Source of the DNA: Polycladospora coralii
GTDB taxonomy: Bacteria > Bacillota > Bacilli > Thermoactinomycetales > Thermoactinomycetaceae
Direction of reading: 5' to 3'
Length of the DNA: 37,912 bases
Assembly (NCBI RefSeq): GCF_014773435.2
Contig: NZ_JACXAG020000013.1
Span: 1 to 37,912 of the forward strand
Positions within the stretch are counted from its first letter, which is position 1. Every line of letters begins with the position of its first letter. Positions 16,252-24,321 of the stretch are shown in pieces. Under the pieces are notes generated by a model. That model made no database searches. It saw nothing but the letters and a program-made list of their open reading frames with translations, and was not told the origin of the DNA. Both the position numbers and the translations under genes were made by a program.

Positions 16252-16872
16252 ATGGAAAGTGAACGGATTAAGATATTTGATGAACAATGGAAGTTAATTG
16301 GGGAAACGACCCGTGCAGAAGCGCATCGCATTGGATATTGGCACGAAACCTTTCATTGTTGGTTGATATGTAAATCAGAGGGAATCGATTATATCTATCT
16401 TCAGATACGTAGTGAGAAGAAAAAAGATTATCCCAATCTCCTCGATATTACAGCAGCTGGCCATCTTCTAGTCGATGAGACCATAGCAGATGGAGTACGT
16501 GAATTGGAAGAAGAACTTGGGCTTAAGGTATCTATGGATGAGCTGATCTCACTCGGCATAATAAAATATTGTGTGGTGCAGGAAAGCTTTATTGATAGGG
16601 AAATTGCTCATGTCTTTTTATATCGATGTAAAAATACCATTGATGAATTCAAGTTACAACCAGAAGAAGTATCTGGACTTGTCAAAATCAAGTTTGAAGA
16701 TTTTCACCAGCTATGGTTGGGGTTAAAGGAGGAAGTAAGAGTAGAAGGATTCAGCATCAATTCGGATGGGAAAAAAGAGATCATAAGTGAGAAGATAGGC
16801 AAAAATAAATTTGTCCCACATGAACGTTTGTACTATGAGCGCGTTGCAAAATTAATTCATACATATATTTAG
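16252..16872 (+). CDS. Nudix hydrolase, IPP-isomerase-like subgroup
   Basis: The Nudix box G-x5-E-x7-RELEEE-L-G lies at about residues 70-92 (GHLLVDETIADGVRELEEEL). The N-terminal KIFDEQWKLIGETTRAEAHR and GYWHETFHCWL place it in the subgroup resembling type I IPP isomerase (YfcD-like), whose members hydrolyse nucleotide or diphosphate substrates not usually known. Its Nudix fold has ~165 residues plus a C-terminal helical extension with HERLYYERVAKLI, for 206 in all. AGAGGG lies 9 bases upstream of the ATG. A true (type II) IPP isomerase occurs 2.6 kb downstream, so this one is unlikely to be the cell's isomerase. Confidence 0.9.
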   Translation: MESERIKIFDEQWKLIGETTRAEAHRIGYWHETFHCWLICKSEGIDYIYLQIRSEKKKDYPNLLDITAAGHLLVDETIADGVRELEEELGLKVSMDELISLGIIKYCVVQESFIDREIAHVFLYRCKNTIDEFKLQPEEVSGLVKIKFEDFHQLWLGLKEEVRVEGFSINSDGKKEIISEKIGKNKFVPHERLYYERVAKLIHTYI

Positions 16873-16876
16873 TAGG

Positions 16877-16928
16877 TTGAAGTGACATCGGGTAAAGACT
16901 TTTCAGTCTTTACCCGATGTCACTTCAA
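16877..16928. terminator. Shared bidirectional terminator
   Basis: A perfect 21-bp stem (16879-16899 with 16906-16926, loop TTTTCA) is extended by TT/AA pairs on the outside. It ends the plus-strand Nudix transcript. On the minus strand it overlaps the last eight codons of the GNAT gene, so the acetyltransferase C-terminus FEVTSGKD is coded inside the stem. Confidence 0.9.
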
Positions 16929-17364
16929 ATTTGAGTAGGGGCAGTGATCGTTTCTCAAAAACCTCTGAGGGGATGGTTCCAATCTGAGTGGCTCCCATCT
17001 TTTCGTAGTAGCCTTGAGCGTTTGGATCACTTGGAATCGTAAAAGACTCCATATGAAGCGTTTTAGCTGTTTGGACAATGGCCTTCCATATGCGTTTACC
17101 GTAACCTTTACCAATATCGTTCGGTCGAATATAAAGAAAATCAAGCCTATTTTCTTCTTCATGGATAAAAGCGAAAAAGCCAATGATTTCCTCATCAACT
17201 AAGCATACGTATACCTGATATTTTTTGATATAGGAAGAAGTGATGGTTAAAGATTCCTTGCATGCTTCTATGAAATTTTCATCATAATTCCAATAAGCTT
17301 TGGATTCTAATGCCAAATCGCTTAATAACACGGCTTCATCGGTATAAGCTCTCCTAAGTATCAT
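16903..17364 (-). CDS. GNAT-family N-acetyltransferase
   Basis: The start is placed at ATG 17362-17364 (MILRRAYTDEAVLLSDL); the frame is open two codons further to a TTG. The acetyl-CoA loop IRPNDIGKGYGKRIW (R/Q-x-x-G-x-G/A) lies at about residues 82-96, and the C-terminal GYYEKMGATQIGTIPSE strand is the usual motif B. The length of 153 is standard. These enzymes acetylate small amines, antibiotics or protein N-termini; the substrate is not predictable here. Its promoter carries a Fur/PerR-like palindrome, so metal or peroxide control is likely. The stop lies inside the bidirectional terminator. Confidence 0.9.
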   Translation of the reverse strand: MILRRAYTDEAVLLSDLALESKAYWNYDENFIEACKESLTITSSYIKKYQVYVCLVDEEIIGFFAFIHEEENRLDFLYIRPNDIGKGYGKRIWKAIVQTAKTLHMESFTIPSDPNAQGYYEKMGATQIGTIPSEVFEKRSLPLLKFEVTSGKD

Positions 17365-17384
17365 ATACAACCCACCATATGCTG

Positions 17385-17419
17385 GCTATGCTAATAATAA
17401 TGATTATTCTTAGTATAGC
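17385..17419 (-). promoter_or_regulatory. Fur/PerR-type palindromic operator on the GNAT promoter
   Basis: A 35-bp palindrome centred on 17402 matches its own complement in 15 of 17 arm positions, with core ATAATGATTAT. The core fits the Fur-superfamily 7-1-7 pattern (ATAATnATTAT) and 12 of 14 positions of the PerR consensus. A TATACT -10 for the minus strand is inside the right arm, so a bound repressor would block RNA polymerase. The GNAT start is 21 bases downstream. Fur, PerR and Zur cannot be told apart from one site. Confidence 0.65.
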
Positions 17420-17509
17420 AAATCTTAATGTATACATCATTTTTATATTATTTTTTACACAACAAATTTCAGATGGGTAGGATAGCGTGTTAACAGTACC
17501 ATTAATCGG

Positions 17510-18010
17510 TCATACTTTTGAAAGTGTCAATACAGCAGCGCTTACAGGATTAGTAAAATTGAAAGAAATGGCATTACTGATTTGGCCACCTGAAGTGGTT
17601 CGCAACTGAATATAGGAATGATTTCTAACAACGCGGAGTATGAAACTATTGGTTAGTTGACTAAATTTAAATGACAATGGACCTCTTAGCGCTTGATTCA
17701 CAGCGGAGGATTCGGGAATTACATAAGTGCCAGTTGAATCTGTTAGTTCAATTCGATACATATGGAAAAAATCATCTATTTTAGGGGCTAGAGCAGGAGG
17801 TGGTGGGCTATCAAACATAGTAACGGTTGAAAGGGTGTACTGCACATGATAAAAACCTGCTGTCTCGATATTCACTTTGGTACGATCCACTCCATCAATA
17901 TGGATAGAAGCGGGTGTTCCTGATGTCGTAAAGTCAAAAGGAACTGCATCTCCAGGAGAAAAAATATGGGTAGAACGCGTATATAACGTGTTAAATGATA
18001 TGATAAACAC
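17510..18010 (-). CDS. BclA C-terminal/TNF-like spore-surface protein
   Basis: The 166 residues show a jelly-roll pattern as in the BclA/BclB C-terminal domain of exosporium filaments: FSPGDAVPFDFTTSG, then VNIETAGFYHVQYTLST, SYIQLRTTSGGQISN and a final AVLTLSKV. There is no collagen-like repeat and no signal peptide, so it is a stand-alone tip domain, probably assembled on the spore coat or exosporium. The start is unclear. AAAGGAG is followed five bases later by ATC ATA TCA with no standard start, and the only in-frame start codon is the GTG overlapping the site. It stands alone, with about 200 bases to the next gene on the same strand. Confidence 0.65.
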   Translation of the reverse strand: MFIISFNTLYTRSTHIFSPGDAVPFDFTTSGTPASIHIDGVDRTKVNIETAGFYHVQYTLSTVTMFDSPPPPALAPKIDDFFHMYRIELTDSTGTYVIPESSAVNQALRGPLSFKFSQLTNSFILRVVRNHSYIQLRTTSGGQISNAISFNFTNPVSAAVLTLSKV

Positions 18011-18155
18011 TCCTTTCTCATAGAGGCTAACTAATATATTCTATGTACCTAGTGGTAGAAAGGTGTACAAATTATTCGTGTCAAACTATAAAAATAGCGA
18101 TGCAGTATATAAATGACGTTACCTTTCGTAGTGGGAGAGATGTTTATACTTTGGA

Positions 18156-18197
18156 TAAAAAATGGAGCTGCCTCTCTAGTGAGAAGAGCAGCTCCAT
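18156..18197 (-). terminator. Terminator of the universal stress gene
   Basis: On the minus strand ATGGAGCTGC (18188-18197) pairs with GCAGCTCCAT (18162-18171) and is followed by six U (18156-18161), 22 bases after the stop of the 18219-18671 gene. Confidence 0.85.
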
Positions 18198-18218
18198 ATG
18201 AGATCAAATCGAAATGGG

Positions 18219-18671
18219 TTACGCATCAGTATGTAGAGCTCGATTTGGGACGACCATTACAGGACATGGAGCATGTTGTACTAATCCATGGGCTACGCTT
18301 CCTAGGAGGGAACCGATTATGGCTCCAGTACCTTTGGCACCAACAACGATCGTCCTGATTTGGCCTTCTTGTGCTTCTTTTAAAATCTCTTCTTTCGGAT
18401 TACCAGTACGTTTCTTAACTTCATATGAGACATTAGTCTCTTTTAATAGATCTAATGCTGGAGCCAAAGCTTCATCACTTAGTTGGTTTTCATATGCATG
18501 AATCTCTTCTTCATTAAAAAATCGGCGGGTGTGGATTGTGCTCATACTCATTTGAACATGGAGTAAAATAATCTTTTCATCAAGTTGTTTAGCAAAAAAA
18601 ATCGCTTCTTTTAGTGCAAGATTCGCATTTTGTGATCCATCTGTAGGTACCAGAATATGTTTGCGCATCAT
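18219..18671 (-). CDS. Universal stress protein, UspA family
   Basis: GAGGGG lies six bases before ATG 18669-18671 (MMRKHILVPTDGSQNA); an ATG two codons upstream touches the site. The N-terminal strand with V-P-x-D-G-S, the central VVGAKGTGAIIGSLLGSVAH (G-x2-G-x9-G-S/T ATP loop, about residues 120-139) and the C-terminal PCPVMVVP strand are all complete. The protein is therefore the ATP-binding type. The ~150-residue length is normal for single-domain Usp. These cytoplasmic dimers respond to starvation, redox or metabolic stress. It is monocistronic, with its own terminator. Confidence 0.95.
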   Translation of the reverse strand: MMRKHILVPTDGSQNANLALKEAIFFAKQLDEKIILLHVQMSMSTIHTRRFFNEEEIHAYENQLSDEALAPALDLLKETNVSYEVKKRTGNPKEEILKEAQEGQIRTIVVGAKGTGAIIGSLLGSVAHGLVQHAPCPVMVVPNRALHTDA

Positions 18672-18839
18672 GATCATCCCCTCTAACGCTGTTTGCTGTC
18701 TATTGTATTATATGTTTGTCCAATTGTGCAGATCATTTATTGTCAATGAAGTTAATCCTTATAGTGAATTCTAAGTTGGAAACGGAATGGCTTTAATGAG
18801 ATGGGGAATCCTAATAAAAATAGAAATGGAGGAGATCGT

Positions 18840-19901
18840 ATGTCCAGAGAAAAACGTAAGTTAGATCACATTCATTTGGCCATGGAAGAGTCGACCAGCG
18901 TACAATCTCATTTTGATTTGATTCGCTTGATTCATCTTTCACTTCCAGAAGTAAATCTAGCTGAAACGAACCTCTCCACTTCTATCTCAGGTGTGCCTCT
19001 TCACTCTCCCATATTCATTAACGCCATGACGGGTGGAGCTAAATCGGTAAAAGAGATCAATCGTAAACTCGCACATGTAGCTAAAGAAACAGGTATAGCA
19101 ATGGCTGTAGGTTCACAGCGGGCTGCCTTGCAAAAACCCGAACTATGGGAAACGTTTCAAGTGGTTCGTGATGTGAATCCCAAAGGCGTTGTGATTGCAA
19201 ATTTAGGTGCAGATTCAACATGGGATGATGTAGGGCAAGCGATCGATATGTTAAAAGCCGATATCTTACAGCTTCACCTCAACGTACCGCAAGAACTGGT
19301 TATGCCTGAAGGCGATCGTTCGTTTGTAGGCATCCTACAAAATATTGCTACTCTGGTCGATCGAGTCAATATCCCCGTAATTGTAAAAGAGACGGGATTT
19401 GGCATGTGCCGAGAAACCTATCACCAACTCATCGATATAGGTGTGCAAATCGTAGATGTAAGTGGAGGGGGAGGTACCGATTTTATTGCAATCGAAAATA
19501 AAAGGCGTACCCAAAGTGACTACAGCCATCTCCAAGCATGGGGACAGTCAACTGCCATTTCTTTACTCGAATCGCTATCCTGCCAAGATCAGCTTACCGT
19601 TCTCTCATCTGGTGGTATAAGGAATACTTTAGATATAGCTAAAAGCTTAGCTCTAGGTGCGCAAGCAGTAGGTATTGCAGGTTTATTTTTACGTATTTTA
19701 CAAACGGAAGGAATGACCGCTTTAATCCAGTATATTCAAAGCTGGCATCAGCAACTCCACACCATCATGACCATGCTTGGCATACGAGAACTAGCAGCAT
19801 TTAAGCATGTACCCCTTGTCGTTCAGGGTGAATTGACAAATTGGTGTAAAGCACGGCAGATCGATTGGCGTGGATTGGCGAACAGACACTTACAATCATA
19901 A
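18840..19901 (+). CDS. fni: Type II isopentenyl-diphosphate Delta-isomerase
   Basis: GGAGGAG lies six bases before ATG 18840, giving 353 residues, close to the usual ~350. The FMN-dependent TIM-barrel enzyme interconverts IPP and DMAPP for isoprenoid synthesis. Visible hallmarks: the RKLDHIHLAM opening, NAMTGGA near 61-67, SQRAAL near 90-95, LHLNVPQELVMPEGDR near 144-160, a VSGGGGTDF phosphate loop near 208-216, SSGGIRNTLD near 256-265 and ALGAQAVGIAG near 271-281. It is complete. It replaces the zinc-dependent type I enzyme, as usual in Bacilli. It is flanked by an opposite-strand usp gene and a nuclease gene, with no operon. Confidence 0.95.
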   Translation: MSREKRKLDHIHLAMEESTSVQSHFDLIRLIHLSLPEVNLAETNLSTSISGVPLHSPIFINAMTGGAKSVKEINRKLAHVAKETGIAMAVGSQRAALQKPELWETFQVVRDVNPKGVVIANLGADSTWDDVGQAIDMLKADILQLHLNVPQELVMPEGDRSFVGILQNIATLVDRVNIPVIVKETGFGMCRETYHQLIDIGVQIVDVSGGGGTDFIAIENKRRTQSDYSHLQAWGQSTAISLLESLSCQDQLTVLSSGGIRNTLDIAKSLALGAQAVGIAGLFLRILQTEGMTALIQYIQSWHQQLHTIMTMLGIRELAAFKHVPLVVQGELTNWCKARQIDWRGLANRHLQS

Positions 19902-20177
19902 TAGAAATACGCGATATGCATAAAAATATGATATTATGTAATTATTCATATATAAAAGAAAGGAGTCATGAATTTGATCGCACATCACAACCTAGATGCG
20001 ATTAACAGATTGGTTTAGAACTAGCCAGATGAAGTGGAGGTGAAGACAGACTGGCAGTGATAACCTTGTCTATTTGTGTGGGGAAAAACGGAATATTAGA
20101 AAATAGATCATATATATTGTTATTACATTACAATTATATTCTTTTACTACAACTTAAAACAACAGGAGAAATAACAC

Positions 20178-21347
20178 TTGACACAATATACTCATTTTAT
20201 TAAATTGAATGATGATAATGACTATATAACAAACAAGATGTTTAAACATATTTTGACGTATTATAATCAAGCTAAAGAAGAAAAGCTTAAAGATCACCCG
20301 CTTGCAAATATTGTACGTAATCAATTTACAGAATTGCTGCTTCAGAAGTCTGGCTTAGATCAAAACAAATATGGTATTAAAGGCTCTGTTGGACAAGGGG
20401 GATGGGCAGAAATACCTTGGATATCCATTTACATTCAACATATAACCCAAAAAGCAACTTTTGGTTATTACATTTGTTACTTATTTTGTGCAGATGGTAG
20501 AGGGGTATACTTAAGTTTACATCAAGGTTGGCAGTATTTTGAAGATAAGTATGGCAGAAAAGAAGGCAGAGTGAAAATAAAAAAAACGAGTTTGATTCTT
20601 AGAGAAAAGTTAAATACAGTTTCAGAGCGCATGAATTTAGATCATATTGATTTGAAAGGCGTTACATCGCGCTCGAAAGATTATGAAGCTGCCCACATAT
20701 GTGGCTGTTTCTATGATTTTAAAAATTTTCCGAGTGATAAAGAGTTATTGAGAGATTTATTTGACTTATTACAAACATATAATGAGTTAGATAACATAAT
20801 TGGAAGGCGAACGATAGAAGATTTTAACCAATATATTCTCATGAACGAAGAGGGTTGCTTTCTAGAAGATGAACAAAATGAGGATGTTTACCAAATTTCT
20901 ACTGAAAAAGCGATAATTGCTGATGAAGAAGTAACCTATGTGGATAAGAAAGTAATGAGACCCGAACCAGTACGAGATAGATCTGGAAGAGTGAGATGGG
21001 GAAGAAAGGCTTCGATTTCAGCTAATGCAATCAAAAAGAGTAAATATACATGTGAATTTGATCTTTCTCATACTACCTTTATATCCAAAAAAACAAAAAA
21101 ACCTTATGTCGAATCGCATCACCTTATTCCCATTGCTAGGCAAAACGACTTTGAATTTGACCTCGATCAAACTGCTAATATTACCAGTCTGTGTCCTACC
21201 TGTCATCGTAAAATCCATCTAGGTGTAGATGAAGAAAAAGAAATCCTAATAAAAGAATTATATGCAGCACGCAAGTCTAGGTTAGAAAAGATTGGTATAA
21301 GCATTACACTAGATGAACTTATAAGAATGTATAGAATAGAGGAATAA
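20178..21347 (+). CDS. McrB-N-domain/HNH endonuclease (type IV-like restriction)
   Basis: The TTG start lies ~9 bases after AGGAG. Residues ~25-200 form a MrcB_N (DUF3578) DNA-recognition domain, with QGGWAEIPWISIYIQHITQK and FGYYICYLFCADGRGVYLSL. After a ~60-residue linker the HNH domain follows: C near 290, ESHHLIPIARQ near 311-321, ANITSLCPTCHRKIHLG near 331-347, giving a Cys4 zinc site and a H-H...N...H catalytic set. Proteins of this layout act alone on methylated or otherwise modified DNA (McrA/ScoMcrA-like), and no methyltransferase is adjacent. It is likely a defence gene against modified phage or foreign DNA. Base content resembles its neighbours, with somewhat more A. It is complete and ends at its own terminator. 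Confidence 0.85.
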   Translation: MTQYTHFIKLNDDNDYITNKMFKHILTYYNQAKEEKLKDHPLANIVRNQFTELLLQKSGLDQNKYGIKGSVGQGGWAEIPWISIYIQHITQKATFGYYICYLFCADGRGVYLSLHQGWQYFEDKYGRKEGRVKIKKTSLILREKLNTVSERMNLDHIDLKGVTSRSKDYEAAHICGCFYDFKNFPSDKELLRDLFDLLQTYNELDNIIGRRTIEDFNQYILMNEEGCFLEDEQNEDVYQISTEKAIIADEEVTYVDKKVMRPEPVRDRSGRVRWGRKASISANAIKKSKYTCEFDLSHTTFISKKTKKPYVESHHLIPIARQNDFEFDLDQTANITSLCPTCHRKIHLGVDEEKEILIKELYAARKSRLEKIGISITLDELIRMYRIEE

Positions 21348-21378
21348 TGACTTGGTAATTTCATCATCGATATAGAAG

Positions 21379-21402
21379 AAGGGTGCCTAAGTGAGCACCC
21401 TT
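21379..21402. terminator. Bidirectional terminator
   Basis: AAGGGTGC (21379-21386) pairs with GCACCCTT (21395-21402), followed by a T-rich stretch on the plus strand. It separates the HNH nuclease from the convergent small membrane gene, whose stop is at 21403-21405. Confidence 0.75.
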
Positions 21403-21600
21403 TCAACTTTTCTTTTCTATCGCACTACTACTTATCATTTCTTTTTTAATATTTGTCATCTCTCGATTCATTTCTACTATTTTTAGCTCTAGGTGGTGGA
21501 CAGATTTATTTGTTTGATAGACTAAATGAACGAGCATGCCTAGTCCTACTAGGGGTACTAATGCCCCAATAAATGCAAATATCATGACGACGACATCCAT
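21403..21600 (-). CDS. Small membrane protein with coiled-coil tail, 65 aa
   Basis: The start is taken at ATG 21598-21600 (MDVVVMIFAFIGALVPLVGL), about 7 bases after a GTGGG site; an in-frame GTG four codons upstream is less well placed. One long transmembrane segment (about 3-28) is followed by a helical heptad-like tail (VHHLELKIVEMNREMTNIKK). It resembles other short Bacilli membrane proteins of unknown role; no family assigned. Confidence 0.6.
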   Translation of the reverse strand: MDVVVMIFAFIGALVPLVGLGMLVHLVYQTNKSVHHLELKIVEMNREMTNIKKEMISSSAIEKKS

Positions 21601-21863
21601 GATTTTTCCCACTCTCTATAAGTATTGTTTAAGAAAAAGCTTGATTGTGTTGCAAGATCAATACAATGAGTTCACTAGAATCTCTTCTTTCTTTCTCGTA
21701 CATTGTATCACTTTTAAGTTAGTATATGATGATATTTTAGAATGTTTGAAATGTATTTGGCCATTTTCAAATATGGATGGCGATCAAGTTGCGAAGAAAA
21801 TCCATATCGATCACTTGTTTTAAGCGTTTGGTATATGAACTAGATTATAGATATGAAAAACGT
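21601..21863. other. Non-coding gap
   Basis: No gene is supported. A plus-strand open frame from 21536 to 21823 overlaps the small membrane gene, has no ribosome binding site and shows no family features. Confidence 0.4.
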
Positions 21864-22031
21864 TCAACGTTTCCGCAAATAATGCATGATAGTTAATCCG
21901 ACAAAAGTACCTACATACATGGCGATAGCCACCTCCCAATTAAATTTGCCAGTGATATAAGAAAAAATGAGCATGCCGATAGTAACACCAATAAAGACAC
22001 CAAAGTAAGAGACACTTGTCTGTTTTTTCAT
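21864..22031 (-). CDS. Small two-TM membrane protein, 55 aa
   Basis: ATG 22029-22031 lies ~10 bases after AAAGGAG. The product MKKQTSVSYFGVFIGVTIG continues with two hydrophobic spans (about 8-24 and 30-48: WEVAIAMYVGTFVGLTIMHY) joined by a short TGKFN turn, ending LRKR. The positive ends suggest both termini lie inside. No family is recognised; the strong site and clean frame make it a real gene despite its size. It lies downstream of the HTH-TPR regulator on the same strand, separated by a hairpin. Confidence 0.65.
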   Translation of the reverse strand: MKKQTSVSYFGVFIGVTIGMLIFSYITGKFNWEVAIAMYVGTFVGLTIMHYLRKR

Positions 22032-22140
22032 TACTTAATCGCTCCTTTACTTAAAAACAAGCCCACTGCCTAAATGTGGCGTTTATTTTTTTGTCGTAGC
22101 ATTCTGATATTTACCTCATTAGCTCATATCTATACAAGAT

Positions 22141-22171
22141 AAGAGAGTGCTAATGGCATTAGCACCCTCTT
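22141..22171. terminator. Hairpin between HTH-TPR regulator and small membrane gene
   Basis: AAGAGAGTGCTAAT (22141-22154) pairs with ATTAGCACCCTCTT (22158-22171) across a GGC loop, with one wobble. It starts 22 bases after the regulator stop on the minus strand. No clear U-run follows, so partial readthrough is possible. Confidence 0.6.
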
Positions 22172-22192
22172 CCTATTACATTAAACGCTTAT

Positions 22193-23608
22193 TTAGAATT
22201 GAACGGATGGTGGGTCACTCTCGAAACGATGCATGATATCTGACCTCCTTGAGAATTGTCTTTGTACAGCTAAGTTAATAAAATCATCTGAATGCTTTTG
22301 ATATGCTTTGTGATTGCTTCTTTTACAAATATCAAGTAAAAGTACGAGGATGTCAAAATCTAAATTGAGTGAATAATCTTGAGATAAAGATAATGCACGA
22401 ATTAAATTATCATAAGCTTCCATATCTTCTTTCTGAACAATTTGACATTGTGATAAACTTATGAGTGCTTCTACCAATCTGTATTCATCTTTATAGATAA
22501 CCCCCTTTTGGACTGCTTTTTCTAGCATTTGACGAGCTGTGGAGATTTCACCAAGCTCGATATTAGAAATACCAAGTTGTGTATACATAGTAATAGTGAG
22601 GAATTTCTTTTCAATCATATCTTCCAATTTTAGTGCTGTTCGATAACATAACATCGCATTTTTAATTTGCTTTTCTTTTGCAAAACTCTCACCTAATACA
22701 GACCAAAGTTCAAAAGCACGATCAGCTAAACTATTAATGTGTGCATTTTCTAGAGATTGTAAGCCTAACTCAATTGCATCCTGATAAAGCTTCATTTTGT
22801 TGAGAAGTTCAATTTGAACCTGAATGACAGTAAGTTGTGCATCAGCGTGAGATAACACTTCTTTGTTTTGAGCTAAGCCCTCAATGATTTTTAATGCCTC
22901 TTGATCTCTACCTAATCGGGCTAATACGATAGCTTTGGTTACCCACAGATGGCAGTATAAATAAGTTTTTTCACCAGATGGATGGTAACACTCAATACCT
23001 TTATCCAGTTCAACGATTGCTTGATCCAATTGGTGCTTCATATTGTATATACGAGCTAATGCCACGTAACAAGCTGCTTGAATGTTGCTGTTGTTTTCAT
23101 CGACTGTGATTAATCTAGCATGGGATTGTTGCTCTTCTAACGCGATGGCTTTTCCATACATTTCAATGGCTTCATCGTAATTTTTCTTATCTTCATGGTA
23201 TTTCCCTGCTACATAGTAAAAAGTCGGTTCTAATGCCTTCCCTTGTTCATGCTCGAGTAGGAGCGGTTCATATTCCTTTAACTCATCTAGTCCTTGATCT
23301 AGATCGACTAATCTCATCTCATGTTCGATAGCAGTAAGTTGTAAGCGGGGGTCCAGTTGATCTTCGGTTTCAACTTTGATTTGGAAGTTTTCAATGGCTT
23401 CAAGCGGAATGTCTAAAAAACGACATAAGGATTCTAGCACAAGTTTGTCTACTTTTTTGCCTCTGCCTTTTTCGATACTAGATATCGATGACTGTGGAAT
23501 ATTTGTTTCTTCCTCTACTTCGAGTTGTGTATAGCCGAGGTGTTTTCGTCTTGTTTTTAAATACTTCCCCATCTCCGTAGTCACACGCATACGTTCTTGA
23601 GTTACCAA
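22193..23608 (-). CDS. RRNPP-type regulator: N-terminal XRE HTH plus TPR repeats
   Basis: The start is uncertain. TTG 23606-23608 sits 9 bases after GGAAAGGA; an ATG at 23588-23590 is the alternative, and the frame is open upstream to 23698. A Cro/CI-type HTH follows (MGKYLKTRRKHLGYTQLEVE, IPQSSISSIEKGRGKKV, about residues 12-65). Seven or more TPR-like helical pairs follow (FYYVAGKYHEDKKNYDEAIE, ACYVALARIYNMKHQLDQAI, LYCHLWVTKAIVLARLGRDQ, YTQLGISNIELGEISTARQM). This is the layout of NprR/PlcR/Rap-related peptide-sensing regulators, ~470 residues here. No cognate signal-peptide gene with a signal sequence is adjacent. It is transcribed divergently from the small-gene operon at 23840-24951, its likely target. 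Confidence 0.85.
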   Translation of the reverse strand: MVTQERMRVTTEMGKYLKTRRKHLGYTQLEVEEETNIPQSSISSIEKGRGKKVDKLVLESLCRFLDIPLEAIENFQIKVETEDQLDPRLQLTAIEHEMRLVDLDQGLDELKEYEPLLLEHEQGKALEPTFYYVAGKYHEDKKNYDEAIEMYGKAIALEEQQSHARLITVDENNSNIQAACYVALARIYNMKHQLDQAIVELDKGIECYHPSGEKTYLYCHLWVTKAIVLARLGRDQEALKIIEGLAQNKEVLSHADAQLTVIQVQIELLNKMKLYQDAIELGLQSLENAHINSLADRAFELWSVLGESFAKEKQIKNAMLCYRTALKLEDMIEKKFLTITMYTQLGISNIELGEISTARQMLEKAVQKGVIYKDEYRLVEALISLSQCQIVQKEDMEAYDNLIRALSLSQDYSLNLDFDILVLLLDICKRSNHKAYQKHSDDFINLAVQRQFSRRSDIMHRFESDPPSVQF

Positions 23609-23699
23609 ATCTCTCAATCCTTTCCTAAATGCATTTGTGTGTATTGGATGATTTCGTTCATTACTGTGATAAAAATGACCCACTTGAATTAATATCAAC

Positions 23700-23724
23700 T
23701 ATATTTTGCTAATTATCAAATATA
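23700..23724. promoter_or_regulatory. Candidate operator in the divergent intergenic region
   Basis: TATATTT (23700-23706) and AAATATA (23718-23724) form an inverted repeat with an 11-base centre (TGCTAATTATC). It lies ~90 bases before the regulator start and 115 bases before the divergent genes. Spacing suits a dimeric HTH protein, but the region is AT-rich, so chance is possible. Confidence 0.35.
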
Positions 23725-23839
23725 TTTTACATTATTTCGGATATTCATTTCAATACATAATGATTATAAAATTTTGAAAATATAAAAATGATATGGCACA
23801 CTAAGTGTATCTAATGAAGCGCTTGAGAGGAGTATTCGC

Positions 23840-24087
23840 ATGATTCAATTGCAGGCAAAAGTAAGGTCAATGTAAGGAGCGTTGATGAAGGGAATGCCGT
23901 ATTCTTGATTAATTAACAGCCAAATCTACGAGCACGACAAGTTTCACTATATTTGGATGGAGCAGAAGTTACGAGCTCGCTAGTGGATATCACGCATAAT
24001 CAATTAGATGATTATCATATTATTGTGGGGAAATCTAGCTTCGATCTGATCTTTAATGAAGAAGGAGTGCCTCTTAATGGAAATTAA
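23840..24087 (+). pseudogene. First gene of the divergent operon, broken by stop/frameshift
   Basis: GAGGAG precedes ATG 23840, but that frame stops after 11 codons. Another frame from 23842 reads KVNVRSVDEGNAVFLIN, meets TAA at 23914-23916, and continues QPNLRARQVSLYLDGAEVTS, SLVDITHNQLDDYHIIVGKS and SFDLIFNEEGVPLNGN to TAA 24085-24087. That overlaps the next gene's ATG. One indel and one nonsense codon separate it from an ~80-residue beta-rich protein. The family was not recognised. Its clean overlap with the next start shows it was once part of the operon. It could also be two very small genes. Confidence 0.5.
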
Positions 24088-24319
24088 AGTCTGGTTCGAT
24101 GTCTATGAACGTAAATTAATGGTTTATCATCACGAATCAGAAAGACATAAGGAAATCGTGAAGCCAGCTAAAATAGCTACATTTCTGCAAGCACACGGAT
24201 TAACTTTAGCCGATTGTCAGTATCCTGTAGAAACCATGGATCATATGTGCTTATTCACGAAAAAAGGTACCCTTCAATTACTTAAACAATTGATCAAAAC
24301 GGAAACGAGGAGGGACTAA
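24077..24319 (+). CDS. Small soluble protein of unknown function, 80 aa
   Basis: ATG 24077 is preceded by AAGGAG at 9 bases. The frame is open seven codons further, but without a better start. The protein MEIKVWFDVYERKLMVYHHE is mostly beta then helical, with CQYPVETMDHMCLFTKKGTL near the end and three cysteines. No family was recognised. It is embedded in an apparent operon: the preceding broken gene overlaps its ATG, and the next ATG is two bases after its TAA. Confidence 0.6.
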   Translation: MEIKVWFDVYERKLMVYHHESERHKEIVKPAKIATFLQAHGLTLADCQYPVETMDHMCLFTKKGTLQLLKQLIKTETRRD

Positions 24320-24321
24320 GC

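Noticed and set aside
19968-20020. 16-codon frame MNLIAHHNLDAINRLV after AAAGGAG
   Set aside because: The site is only two bases from the ATG and the continuation is riddled with stops; possibly a leader or remnant, but not supportable.
21536-21823. Plus-strand 95-codon frame ending KKIHIDHLF
   Set aside because: It overlaps the small membrane gene antisense for its first part, lacks a start site and shows no family features.
22081-22120. Tiny 10-codon frame MLRQKNKRHI after the HTH-TPR regulator, as a signal peptide gene
   Set aside because: Known RRNPP pro-peptides carry a secretion signal and are 30-50 residues; this has none.
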